DNA of 64,000 nucleotides from CAYZZU01 sp964483105 (GTDB lineage: Bacteria > CG2-30-53-67), in the NCBI GenBank assembly GCA_964483105.1, contig CAYZZU010000001.1, forward strand, positions 1 to 64,000, in the 5' to 3' direction. A program made the translations under genes and the position numbers. Below are positions 14,579 through 22,939 of this stretch, one piece after another. The notes under the pieces were generated by a model. That model searched no databases, was not told the DNA's origin, and saw only the letters and a list, made by a program, of their open reading frames with translations. Each line of letters starts with the position of its first letter. Positions within the stretch are counted from its first letter, which is position 1.

Positions 14579-17512
14579 GTGGCCGTGTCCGGTTTCAATA
14601 AACAACAGATTGAAAAAGAGCTGAACCACCGGATAACCCGAGTGGACGTGCTCGGGAACCACTATCAGAGAAATATCCGGAGCATCCGGGAGTTCCTTCC
14701 CTCCTTGTTGAGAAGATTGGACCGGGAGGAGGTGCTGCCCCTCTTCGACTTCCGGGAGGTCTCACCCCTTTGTTACGAAGAGATGGACTTGATCCGGAAG
14801 TTTTTCCCGGAGAGGGAGGAGGCCATGAATGTCCTCGGTTGTTACTACTCCCTTCATCTCATCGGTCTGAATCTCAGGATCCTGGAGGGGATGGATCGCT
14901 CCGGGCATTTTCTTCCAGACCCTACAACCCGCTATAAGGAGATGCTCCTTCTTGCGGAACGGGCTTTTACCAGGCTTTACTCGGCCCTGATGCGGTCCTT
15001 TCTGGAAATGCTGACCGAATCGGAGTGTAACCTCCCGGAGTTCGTGATTTGTCATGTCGGCGCGCGGCGGGACCAAGACGATATCGATGTCGGGATTGTA
15101 CACCGTCCGGGAGGGGACCTGGTTGCGTTGAACCGGGTGATCGGGCGGCTGAACCGGGAGATGTACCGGAGAGGGACGCCGATGCACTTCTATCTGTCCG
15201 AGCACAGTGGGGCGACTTGGTTTTCTTCATCGATCGATGACTACGAACGCCTGATGGACGAAGAGCTGAAAAACTTCGTGGTTATCTCCCAGCTTTTCGG
15301 TTCCATTCCCATTACCGGGAGTATCTCGCTTTTTAACGAGTTTCGTAGTCGCGTGGTGATGCGTTATGCCTACCGGAGAGGGAAAGACAATCGCTATTAT
15401 GAAGGATTCGTCCGGGGGGTTCTGGAAGAGATCCGCTCTTTCGGGCGGCATCGGCCGCATGCGGGAGAGATTGTGCCGAAGATGGACGGATTGCGTCTGG
15501 CCAAACTGATGCTTGCCGCCCGGCGTGCGACGCTTGGAATCGTCGGAGGTCAGTTCTGGAAGGCCTTCAACGCCCTTCAGGAGGAGGATCCCGACTATCG
15601 GAAGGAGTACGCAACGCTGGAGGAGGCTATCGCTTTTCTGGAGTCGGTTCGGTTTTTGTATCAGGTGATCTTTGTTCAGGAAGAGGGGATCCGTTATACC
15701 GAGTCTTTCTCCCGGGGGGCGCTGGACCGCGTGGCGCGGCTGATGGGGTATCCGGAAGAATCCGCAGGGGATTCCTTAAAACGGCTGTTGCGTGATTACT
15801 TTCGGTATTGCAAAAGAATCCGCGCGGTTTCCCTGGTTTTTCAGGAAGAATTCAAGAAGTCGGTGGATTTCATCCGTGTCTTTCACTGCCTGGCAAGCCC
15901 CTGGCCCGGATCTGCGACGCCGTGCCGGACCGGCAATCTGGCGCGCGATCTGATCGGGGTCCTGGAACGGATGGGAACCTCGGTCTCCGCGGAAGAGTTT
16001 GTCAGCTTCCTGGAGGAGGAAAAAACGTTCCGGCGGCGTTTCTTCACTGACCTGAAGCGGATCGGTCCCGGGGCGAGGCGTGTCCTTCTGGAACGATATT
16101 TCCGTTTTCTCTCCGGGACGTTGATGCATACGGCCCGCTTCTCCCTTCTTTTGCCGGAGGATACCGAATTTTCCGGATTGGATCGACTCCGGGAAGAATG
16201 GGCGGCGATCCTGAGGGAAAAGTTCGTGCAGTCTCCTGAGCGGGTTGATTCGTTTGTCCGGTTCTTTCACGCCGGAGATCGAAGGATCCCCCACTTCACA
16301 CGTTTATTGTCCGAGTCTTTTGTGTTGGACCTCCTCGGGCACCTGCTGGAACGCGGAGGACGGTTTACCGATCCTCTCATCAGTTGCACCCTGATCTTTT
16401 TCTTTCATGATCATTACCGGAGTCCTTTCCTCGCACGCAAGATCAAGGGATTGATCGGAAGAGGGGTGATCCGGAAACAGGATGTGTTTGACACCGGACG
16501 GTTGCGCACCGCCTCTCTCAATGCACTCAGAAGGTCACGCGGTGCCCGCACTTTCCGGGAAGGATATCAGAGTCTTGCCGATTACCATGATCTTGAAACG
16601 CTTCGCTTTTTCCCGCGCGGCATTCTGGCCGGGCGTCTTCCTCACGCGAACTATACGGATCGTTACCTTCGCAGAATGATCCGCCTTGCCCTTCGGGAGG
16701 CGGGGATCGCGTACCAGGAAGGGGAGGGGATCGGGATCTACGCCGCGGGCGGGAATGTACAGGAGGAGGGATGTGTGAACGATTACGATCTGTTTCTGAT
16801 CCTGGACCCCGTCCTTGTCAACCCGGCGCTGTTCCGAAAAGCCGTGCTGCGGATGCACCGGGAGCTCTCCCGCCTCGGCATTATGCCTCATCATCGGATC
16901 GGGGAACAGATCGGATGCTATGCCGTCTCCATCGAGCAACTGGTGGAATACCTGGACCGGAAGGGGCCCGGTGATTTTGTGGATCGGGCCGAGCTGTTGG
17001 GATCGCGGCTTGTGTTCGGAGATCCGGAATTGCATTCCCGGTTTCAGGAGGAGGTGATCCGGATGCGGATTTTCAGGGAAAAACGAAGGCTGATCCAGGC
17101 CCTGATCGGGGAATATGCGGCTCCGAGGCCCTCGTTTCCGGGAGAACGGGGGGTGGATCTCAAATACGGTCCGGGCGGACTGTTCGATATCACCCTCCTC
17201 ATGAATATGCTCCGGGCCGCCTATGAAATTTATGAACCCCGCGATATCCGTCTTCTGCAACGGATCGAAAAGATTACGTCCGGTTCAGATGCAGACTATG
17301 CCCTTCTGGTTCGGGCCAGAAGGTTTCTCTCCGACCTGGCGGGGGTCCTGAGATTGACCGTACGTTCCCAACAGGTTCACGACGTGGAAGGACTGCGATT
17401 TCCGGCGTTTCTGATGGGATATACCGATCCCGCCCGGTTTTCCGATGAGATCATCCGGCAGATGGCGGCGGTAAGGCGGATCGGGGAAGGACTGATCAAT
17501 CGACTGTTATGA
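14579..17512 (+). CDS. Large GlnD/GlnE-like protein with two nucleotidyltransferase-fold domains
   Basis: This 977-residue protein has two regions resembling nucleotidyltransferase cores: CHVGARRDQDDIDVGIV (around residue 160-175) and YAAGGNVQEEGCVNDYDLFLI (around 720-740). The second is followed by DLKYGPGGLFDITLLM (around 859), which matches the GlnD/GlnE signature D-K-GPGG--DI. GlnE likewise has two catalytic halves, one adenylylating and one deadenylylating. The classical GS motif of the first core is degenerate, and the central ~400 residues are helical and unfamiliar. A regulator that modifies another protein is likely, but glutamine synthetase as target is unproven. GTG 14579 or GTG 14585 is the start; GAGGTGG favours the latter. 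It overlaps the convergent DUF4388 gene by 6 bases. Confidence 0.65.
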   Translation: MAVSGFNKQQIEKELNHRITRVDVLGNHYQRNIRSIREFLPSLLRRLDREEVLPLFDFREVSPLCYEEMDLIRKFFPEREEAMNVLGCYYSLHLIGLNLRILEGMDRSGHFLPDPTTRYKEMLLLAERAFTRLYSALMRSFLEMLTESECNLPEFVICHVGARRDQDDIDVGIVHRPGGDLVALNRVIGRLNREMYRRGTPMHFYLSEHSGATWFSSSIDDYERLMDEELKNFVVISQLFGSIPITGSISLFNEFRSRVVMRYAYRRGKDNRYYEGFVRGVLEEIRSFGRHRPHAGEIVPKMDGLRLAKLMLAARRATLGIVGGQFWKAFNALQEEDPDYRKEYATLEEAIAFLESVRFLYQVIFVQEEGIRYTESFSRGALDRVARLMGYPEESAGDSLKRLLRDYFRYCKRIRAVSLVFQEEFKKSVDFIRVFHCLASPWPGSATPCRTGNLARDLIGVLERMGTSVSAEEFVSFLEEEKTFRRRFFTDLKRIGPGARRVLLERYFRFLSGTLMHTARFSLLLPEDTEFSGLDRLREEWAAILREKFVQSPERVDSFVRFFHAGDRRIPHFTRLLSESFVLDLLGHLLERGGRFTDPLISCTLIFFFHDHYRSPFLARKIKGLIGRGVIRKQDVFDTGRLRTASLNALRRSRGARTFREGYQSLADYHDLETLRFFPRGILAGRLPHANYTDRYLRRMIRLALREAGIAYQEGEGIGIYAAGGNVQEEGCVNDYDLFLILDPVLVNPALFRKAVLRMHRELSRLGIMPHHRIGEQIGCYAVSIEQLVEYLDRKGPGDFVDRAELLGSRLVFGDPELHSRFQEEVIRMRIFREKRRLIQALIGEYAAPRPSFPGERGVDLKYGPGGLFDITLLMNMLRAAYEIYEPRDIRLLQRIEKITSGSDADYALLVRARRFLSDLAGVLRLTVRSQQVHDVEGLRFPAFLMGYTDPARFSDEIIRQMAAVRRIGEGLINRLL

Positions 17513-18634
17513 ACGGGTATCCTTCAGATTCTGGAGGATGTCTTTCAGACGTGAAACCATGAATGCTTCTTCCGACGCGCCGAGGGATTCGCGCGTTGCG
17601 GCAAGTTCGGCGGAGAGGATGTTCTTCAGGCCGGCGAGCAACGTTTCCTTTTTCTGATTTTCCGAGATCTGCTCAAGGTTTTCCCTGAGTACCTCGGCGG
17701 CCAGGGTTCCGTCGGGCAAGAGAAAAATCCCCTTGAAAAGAACCGGGTAATCCTCTTTGACCTCCTCGAGATAGTGGGAAAGATTCTTGTCTCCCAGTTT
17801 TCCCACTTTTTCTCCGAGATACCGGTAGATATAAGAAAAAAGACGGTTGTAGCACCGGATGGTTTTCTCAAAGAAATCCTTGGCCTTTTTCTCTTCCACC
17901 ACGGAGATCTCGGAATTCGGTATTCTTCGAATGAGATTGGCGCAAAGAAAGGCCATCAGGGTGCGGCAGGTTTTGAAATCGTTTCCGGCGATTCTGGCAC
18001 AGATGTCCGCCACGGAACGTTTTCCATCGACGAGTTGGAAGATCCGGTTTTCTTCATCCGACAACTGAACCTCGAGACGTTTTTTCTCAGTCCTGGCGGA
18101 GGGCTCGAAGATGGTTTCAATCCCGGAGAGGGTCTGCAGGATGCGGTTCCAGTCCGTGATCTGCTGAACCCCTCCCATGATCAGTTCCGGCGTGTTGATG
18201 TTCAGGGTGATGACCTCCTTCAGGAGATCCTTTTCTTCATGGAACGAATAGGTCCCATCCGTTTCGTTGAAAAGGCCATAGACGATATCGCGGACCTGCT
18301 CGATGACCCCGGCCTTGATTTCTTCCTTGTTCAGGACCCCCATCTCGATCAGGATCTGTCCGAGCCGTTTTGATTCACGGATCCTTCGGGAGGCCTCCAC
18401 ATAGTCTTTGACACGAACCCGCCCCTGACGCAGGAGAACTTCTCCGAGTCTTTCCTGCTTCCGGTTGGATGAGGCGAAGACAATTTTCCCCTTGAAGAGA
18501 TAAACTTTTTTCTCTCTGGAAAAATGGGTCCAGTGAAAGAGCCCGGTTGCATTGGAAACCGACAGGGCGTGAAAAATCTGGGGAACGGAAATCTCTGAAA
18601 GATCCCCCTCCAGTTTGATCTTGTTTTCCGGCAT
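17507..18634 (-). CDS. DUF4388 (PATAN-like) domain protein
   Basis: Residues ~5-110 show the DUF4388 pattern: LEGDLSEISVPQIFHALSV, TGLFHW, VYLFKGKIVFASS and LGEVLLRQGRV. A second conserved unit (LGQILIEMGVLNKEEIKAGV) and the linker to IVYGLFNETDGTYSF follow. Such proteins occur with type IV pilus, two-component and gliding systems in Desulfobacterota and Myxococcota, where they are thought to be adaptor or regulatory proteins. ATG 18634 is the start that opens at the domain; a TTG at 18727 would add 31 charged residues, and a GATAAT -10-like element lies within that extension. Confidence 0.82.
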   Translation of the reverse strand: MPENKIKLEGDLSEISVPQIFHALSVSNATGLFHWTHFSREKKVYLFKGKIVFASSNRKQERLGEVLLRQGRVRVKDYVEASRRIRESKRLGQILIEMGVLNKEEIKAGVIEQVRDIVYGLFNETDGTYSFHEEKDLLKEVITLNINTPELIMGGVQQITDWNRILQTLSGIETIFEPSARTEKKRLEVQLSDEENRIFQLVDGKRSVADICARIAGNDFKTCRTLMAFLCANLIRRIPNSEISVVEEKKAKDFFEKTIRCYNRLFSYIYRYLGEKVGKLGDKNLSHYLEEVKEDYPVLFKGIFLLPDGTLAAEVLRENLEQISENQKKETLLAGLKNILSAELAATRESLGASEEAFMVSRLKDILQNLKDTRS

Positions 18635-18760
18635 CAGTCGTTGTTTGGTTGCTTGAATGATGAGCCTGTTTTCCGACTTTCTGTTCTTCTTTACTTTTAA
18701 ATTATCACAACCCTCTTCGGATGGCAATCTCCTTCCGCTTCCTCCTGGTTTCTCTCCTCC

Positions 18761-20464
18761 TTACGGGGAAGAAGAATGACGGTTCCGGTACCGGGCGAAG
18801 ACCGGATAGAGTTCCTTCGTATTTTTTACCGCGTGGAAAGGAAAGCGGATCCTGTGTGGATAGAGGATAAAGGGAAAATTCTGCATTCCTCCGACACCTC
18901 CATGTCCGCTCATCTGTTCTTCAAAATTGATGACGTAGGAGCCTTTCATGGCGCCGTAGAGCACCAGGTCGCCTGCATTGGGCATGGAGGACTGTCGTAG
19001 AATCTCCTGTTCCACCCGTTCCGGATCGTCGATTCCCTGCAATGGATCTTCACCATCGCTTTTCCGGCGCCCGTTTTCATAAAAGATTCTTCCGCCCTTC
19101 GAAAGAATCAGGGGCGCCCCATTGGATCTGCCCGCAATCAGACCGATCCCGTCGTGGCGGACCAATGCCCCGATCAGACCCGGGTAGACCTGTTCGATTT
19201 CCTCGATGTCCAGACGCTTACGGGAAAAATTGAAGTAAAGATTCGAGAGGGGGCTGGAATTGACGATGGAGATGTTCTCGAAGGTCTCGCCCCTCCTTTC
19301 CGGAGAGATATTGCGTTCGATGTACCGGGCGATCCGCCTGAAAAGCCTTCGCAGAAAGAAAAGGTTCTGGGCGGCGAAGGACTGGAGTGTGGAAACCAAG
19401 GTTGTCATCAGGTAATCTTTGACATCCCCGCCTGTGCCGTACTGGGTGACCTGTCCTTCCTTCACTTTGGAGTAGATGAAATCCTCCAGAGACTCGCCAT
19501 ACTGATATCGGAAAGGAATGGATGGATGTTGGCCGTGATCGGAGAGGATATAAATGTCGTATTGCCTCCCCCGCTTTTTCTTCAGTGCCCGCTTCACCAC
19601 CTTCCGGATGCCGCGATCAATGACTCGAAGCGCCTGGAAGGCATACTTGGTATCCGGTCCCCGTTGATGGGCCGCTTCGTCATAACCATTGTAGGTTAGA
19701 TAGATCGCGGGTTTTCCCTGCTGAATGTCAATGATCGCTCCGACGGTCGCCACTTCGAAGAACAGGACATTGGAAAAGATTCTCACCAGCGGGAAGAATC
19801 CTTCGCTTTTCCGAATTCCCCCCTTCAGGCGGATCTCCAGGTATTCAATGAATTCCCGGGTCAGTTCAATTCCCAACGAGGCGATTGTACGGAGGACGGG
19901 AACGATGTTGAGGAAAAAAAGAAAGAAAATGGCCATCCCGGAAATCCGCTTGTGCATGTCGGGTGTTAGAAAGGTACTGAGGGTAAACACCGATCGTTCG
20001 GCTCCGCCGGAAAGAAGGTTCACGTAGCTGCTGCCGTGAGTCAGAATTCCTTCCCTTTCCCTGGAAATCCGTTCTTCCACGATTTGCGCCGACAGAGGAT
20101 TCTTGAATGAAAAGAGGGTATCGTCCTTTTTGTCGAGCCAGCGGAAGGCGGGAATTCCAAAGTTTTCCCCGTACATGATCCCGCTCTGGGCCGCCGGGGT
20201 ACATCCGGGAATGCCGCAACGGTAACGGCTGACATCGAACTTCCCGGAGTCCAGAAGATATTTCAGGAAGGGCATGGTACCTTCCGAGAGTGCCCTCATC
20301 AGGATCTTGTGGGGAAGACCGTCGATCTGCAGGATCAGCAGACCGCGTCTCCGCTCTCCTCTTTTCCATTCCCGCGCCCTTCGTTCAAAGGAGGAACGAA
20401 GGACATGGAGGGTTTTCTTTTTGGGAACCGCCCGGTTTGTTCGTTTCTTCTTATTCCGTTTCAT
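18761..20464 (-). CDS. Alkaline-phosphatase-superfamily (type I phosphodiesterase) protein with membrane segments
   Basis: Metal-binding signatures of the alkaline phosphatase/nucleotide pyrophosphatase fold are present: LLILQIDGL near residue 43, the nucleophile region GCTPAAQSGIMYGEN (T or S), TYNGYDEAAHQRGP, and YILSDHGQHPS. Two hydrophobic stretches (around 170-200 and 225-245) suggest a membrane-inserted arm. The very basic N-terminus has no signal peptide. The likely chemistry is phosphodiester or phosphoester hydrolysis; the substrate is unknown. Its ATG overlaps the MBL gene's stop by 4 bases. Confidence 0.75.
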   Translation of the reverse strand: MKRNKKKRTNRAVPKKKTLHVLRSSFERRAREWKRGERRRGLLILQIDGLPHKILMRALSEGTMPFLKYLLDSGKFDVSRYRCGIPGCTPAAQSGIMYGENFGIPAFRWLDKKDDTLFSFKNPLSAQIVEERISREREGILTHGSSYVNLLSGGAERSVFTLSTFLTPDMHKRISGMAIFFLFFLNIVPVLRTIASLGIELTREFIEYLEIRLKGGIRKSEGFFPLVRIFSNVLFFEVATVGAIIDIQQGKPAIYLTYNGYDEAAHQRGPDTKYAFQALRVIDRGIRKVVKRALKKKRGRQYDIYILSDHGQHPSIPFRYQYGESLEDFIYSKVKEGQVTQYGTGGDVKDYLMTTLVSTLQSFAAQNLFFLRRLFRRIARYIERNISPERRGETFENISIVNSSPLSNLYFNFSRKRLDIEEIEQVYPGLIGALVRHDGIGLIAGRSNGAPLILSKGGRIFYENGRRKSDGEDPLQGIDDPERVEQEILRQSSMPNAGDLVLYGAMKGSYVINFEEQMSGHGGVGGMQNFPFILYPHRIRFPFHAVKNTKELYPVFARYRNRHSSSP

Positions 20465-21240
20465 CGGAAAGGGGGATCATGGAATTCCAGAGTCTGTCCG
20501 TCGTAGGCCAGCGCCATGTTCGGGGGGAGGCTCCGGTTCACCGTTTCGTGATCCAGTTGGTGTGCCATGTGGGTAAAGAGGGTCTGTCCGGCTCCGATCC
20601 GCTGTGCTACTGCCACGGCCTCCTTCAGGGAGAAATGAGTCGGGTGCGGTTTGTCACGCAAAGCGTCTAAAATCAGAAGGTCGAGACCCTGAAGCAGGGC
20701 TTCACTCTCCTCCGGGATGCCGTTGCAGTCGCTCAGGTATGCCACGGGGCCGGAACGGTAGCCGTAGATGGTCTGCTTCCCGTGCCGGATCGGGACGGGG
20801 ATGATCTCGAAGCCGAACAGGTGGAAGGGCCCGTCTAATATATGAGTCGTGATCCGGGGGCTGAAACTTTCCCGTTCCTCTTCCGGAACAAAGATATAGG
20901 GAAACTGTCTGTGAATGGTCGCAATGGTCTCCTGGTTTCCGTAGGCCGGGATTGCGGCGCCCTGGTGAAAACAGAAGATCCGGACTTCATCGATTCCGTG
21001 GATGTGGTCGGCATGTGCGTGGGTGAACAGGATGGCGTCGATCCGTGAGAACCGGTAGCGGAGAGCCTGTTCCCGCAGGTCTGTGGCGGTGTCCACCAGG
21101 ATGTTCCTCCCACCGATTGTCAACAGCAGTGAAGAACGAAGACGCCTGTTCCTGGGATTTTCAGAACGGCAGACATCGCAATTGCAGAGAATAGCCGGTA
21201 CTCCCGATGATGTTCCGGTCCCGAGGAAAAGCAGTTTCAT
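20461..21240 (-). CDS. PhnP-like metallo-beta-lactamase-fold hydrolase
   Basis: The protein begins KLLFLGTGTSSGVPA and has CNCDVCRS, then the metal motif THAHADHIHGID, and later the AYLSDCNG and FTHMAHQL phrases. This matches the PhnP/MBL-fold group of cyclic-phosphate phosphodiesterases, which often bind a structural zinc through the N-terminal cysteines. Length of 259 residues is typical. GGAG lies 6 bases before the ATG. No phn genes are nearby, so a housekeeping cyclic-phosphodiesterase role is as likely as phosphonate metabolism. Confidence 0.85.
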   Translation of the reverse strand: MKLLFLGTGTSSGVPAILCNCDVCRSENPRNRRLRSSLLLTIGGRNILVDTATDLREQALRYRFSRIDAILFTHAHADHIHGIDEVRIFCFHQGAAIPAYGNQETIATIHRQFPYIFVPEEERESFSPRITTHILDGPFHLFGFEIIPVPIRHGKQTIYGYRSGPVAYLSDCNGIPEESEALLQGLDLLILDALRDKPHPTHFSLKEAVAVAQRIGAGQTLFTHMAHQLDHETVNRSLPPNMALAYDGQTLEFHDPPFR

Positions 21241-21363
21241 CTTGGCTCCGTAAGAATCATGCGAACTGTTGATTCGTAATCATACTCTTACTCTTTATCT
21301 TAATCTGAATCAGATGATCTTTCAAGAATGGATTATAATTCAGATTCATCTGAAACCATTTGT

Positions 21364-21407
21364 TTTTGGTTCATTTTCTTTGCTCGTCCAAAGAAAACGA
21401 ACCAAAA
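21364..21407. repeat. 19-bp imperfect inverted repeat
   Basis: TTTTGGTTCATTTTCTTTG (21364-21382) and its near reverse complement (21389-21407) flank a 6-base loop, with a single A/C mismatch in 19 pairs. There is no following T run, so it is not an ordinary terminator. Similar hairpins mark dispersed intergenic repeats in many proteobacterial genomes. Confidence 0.7.
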
Positions 21408-21430
21408 GAAAGGACGCCCCTAATCACGCG

Positions 21431-21447
21431 GTCCCGCAAAGCGGGAC
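21431..21447. repeat. GTCCCGC-AAA-GCGGGAC hairpin
   Basis: A perfect 7-bp stem closes on a three-base loop. Another three-base-loop hairpin (CATGC-TCC-GCATG, 21485-21497) follows within 40 bases, suggesting a REP-like element. Confidence 0.55.
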
Positions 21448-21606
21448 AACGCTTCGCTTCTCGAAGGAGAGGGGGGCTCGATAACATGCTCCGCATGGTC
21501 TCCCCTTCGGGTCGACACGATCTTGCCCTTTTCCCCTCTCCTTTTGAGATGTTAGGCCGCGTGACAGGGGGGGTATGCTCCCCCCGCGGGGGAGTCGGGT
21601 CCGCCT

Positions 21607-21632
21607 ATCCTGTCGATCCGGTTCATCCTGTC
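21607..21632. repeat. ATCCTGTC direct repeat with 18-base period
   Basis: ATCCTGTC occurs at 21607-21614 and 21625-21632, separated by GATCCGGTTC. This phrase resembles a dispersed intergenic repeat built on ATCCTGTC-GATCCGGTTA units found in many anaerobe genomes; the resemblance is from memory and not checked. Confidence 0.5.
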
Positions 21633-21689
21633 AAAAAGGTTGGGTTGTGGAGATCGTATCCCCCTCCCGGTCTTCGGTTTCACCTTCAA

Positions 21690-21708
21690 GGTGAGTCGTA
21701 TACTCACC
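21690..21708. repeat. GGTGAGT-CGTAT-ACTCACC hairpin
   Basis: A perfect 7-bp inverted repeat with a five-base loop lies 120 bases upstream of plsC. CACCTT-CAAGGTG just before it can form a competing short stem. No T run follows. Confidence 0.45.
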
Positions 21709-21829
21709 ATAAACCTTTAAACCAAGAGGGGCTTTTTGTGATCGGACTGTTTCTATCGCTCATTTAAACACCTTCCTCCTTGAAATCGACCGGATCTTTT
21801 CTTATAATCCTTCGGGGCAGGAGGAGCTT

Positions 21830-22537
21830 ATGATTCGAGCGTGCTGGGTCTGGTCGGTGGGAATCGTCCTGACGGTTATCCTGGGGATGGTTATTGTTTT
21901 TCTTTCTTTTTTCGATTCAAGCGGGAAAAGTCTGCATTTTCTTGCCAGGCTTTGGGCGCGTGGCATTCTGTCGATATCCGGTGTGCGTGTAGAAGTCCGG
22001 GGCGCCGAGAATTTATTGCGGGACGTCCCCCAGATTGTTGCCTCCAATCATCAGGGGTACTTCGACATCTTCGTTCTCATGACTTGCCTGCCCGTCCACC
22101 TCGGCTGGATCGCCAAAAAGGAACTCTACCGGATCCCGGTTTTCAGTTTTGCCATGCGGCGCTACGGGAATATCGAGATCGACCGCTCCAACCGGGAGAA
22201 GGCCAGGCAGAGCCTGCGTGACGCGGCCCTCCGGATCCGGGAGGGGCAGTCGGTCCTGATCTTTCCAGAGGGAACACGTTCCCCTGACGGGAAGGTGCAT
22301 TCCTTCAAGAAAGGATGTTACTATCTTGCCAGGGCCTCCGGGGTCCCGGTGGTTCCGGTCAGCATTTCCGGGAGTTTTGAAGTGATGCCGAAGCGGCATT
22401 TCCGAATCCGGCCCGGGACGATTTTCGTGGTGGTTGGAAAACCACTTCGGCTCTCTGAGGATGGTTCTTCGGATCGAAACGGTTTCCTGGAACGTCTGAG
22501 AGGGACGATTATTGAGAACCAGATCCCGGTCGTGTAG
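21830..22537 (+). CDS. plsC: 1-acyl-sn-glycerol-3-phosphate acyltransferase
   Basis: One N-terminal hydrophobic segment is followed by the acyltransferase boxes SNHQGYFDIFVL (HX4D), GNIEIDR, and FPEGTRSPDG, with VPVVPVSI closing the core. The enzyme acylates lysophosphatidic acid at position 2 to make phosphatidic acid on the inner membrane. At 235 residues it is the usual stand-alone length, unlike the fused copy at 1689. GGAGGAG lies 4 bases ahead of the ATG. It stands alone in its orientation, convergent with the YHS-like gene. Confidence 0.92.
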   Translation: MIRACWVWSVGIVLTVILGMVIVFLSFFDSSGKSLHFLARLWARGILSISGVRVEVRGAENLLRDVPQIVASNHQGYFDIFVLMTCLPVHLGWIAKKELYRIPVFSFAMRRYGNIEIDRSNREKARQSLRDAALRIREGQSVLIFPEGTRSPDGKVHSFKKGCYYLARASGVPVVPVSISGSFEVMPKRHFRIRPGTIFVVVGKPLRLSEDGSSDRNGFLERLRGTIIENQIPVV

Positions 22538-22683
22538 GGCAAGCTTCCGAAGAGTGTGACGGACGTATCTGCCGGAACGTTTTCCCGCTTGATGAAGGGG
22601 TGTCTCTGTTCATCAATCCGGGGGTTGGGACGTGTCTTGACTCCGATCTTTCGCTCTATCGTTTTGTTTACCCATAAGGCCAT

Positions 22684-22935
22684 TCAGCGGATCTTCCGTT
22701 GGTACTCCTTCAGGCATTTCGAACTGCAGAAGTAATGGGTTTCTCCCCGGAGTTTTTTCCGGATGGCGCCGGAACGGGGGATGAAGGTGTTGCAATTGGG
22801 ATCGTGGACCAGCATTGGGATCTCTTGCGGGTCGTTGGATTCGGAGCCTCGCCGGGATCGTGGGGAAGGGAACAGAAACTTCCAGAGGAAAAAGATGAAT
22901 GCCCCCCAGAGGAATACCAGGAACAACCGTCCCAT
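22684..22935 (-). CDS. Small membrane-anchored YHS-like metal-binding protein
   Basis: This 83-residue protein has one N-terminal membrane helix (LFLVFLWGAFIFFLWKFLF), a short polar linker and a C-terminal module with VHDPNCNTFIP and HYFCSSKCLKEYQ. The pattern of one Cys followed by CSSxC is that of YHS/PP0621-type proteins that bind a metal such as copper or iron. ATG 22935 has GGGAGGG upstream. It follows the flippase-like gene by 4 bases, so they form one operon. Confidence 0.78.
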   Translation of the reverse strand: MGRLFLVFLWGAFIFFLWKFLFPSPRSRRGSESNDPQEIPMLVHDPNCNTFIPRSGAIRKKLRGETHYFCSSKCLKEYQRKIR

Positions 22936-22939
22936 CGGA

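Larger units (their letters stand above)
21241..21829. other. 589-base noncoding region rich in hairpins and short repeats
   Basis: This is the longest noncoding stretch in the window. It holds two perfect palindromes (21303-21315 and 21339-21354), a 19-bp imperfect inverted repeat (21364-21407), short hairpins with three-base loops (21431-21447, 21485-21497), an 18-base-period direct repeat (21607-21632) and another hairpin at 21690-21708. Open frames here have no ribosome site. The left part is A+T rich compared with its surroundings. Confidence 0.6.

Noticed and set aside
21360..21767. Open frame of 135 codons in the repeat-rich gap
   Set aside because: It runs through hairpins and repeats, lacks a ribosome site and looks like translated repeat sequence.
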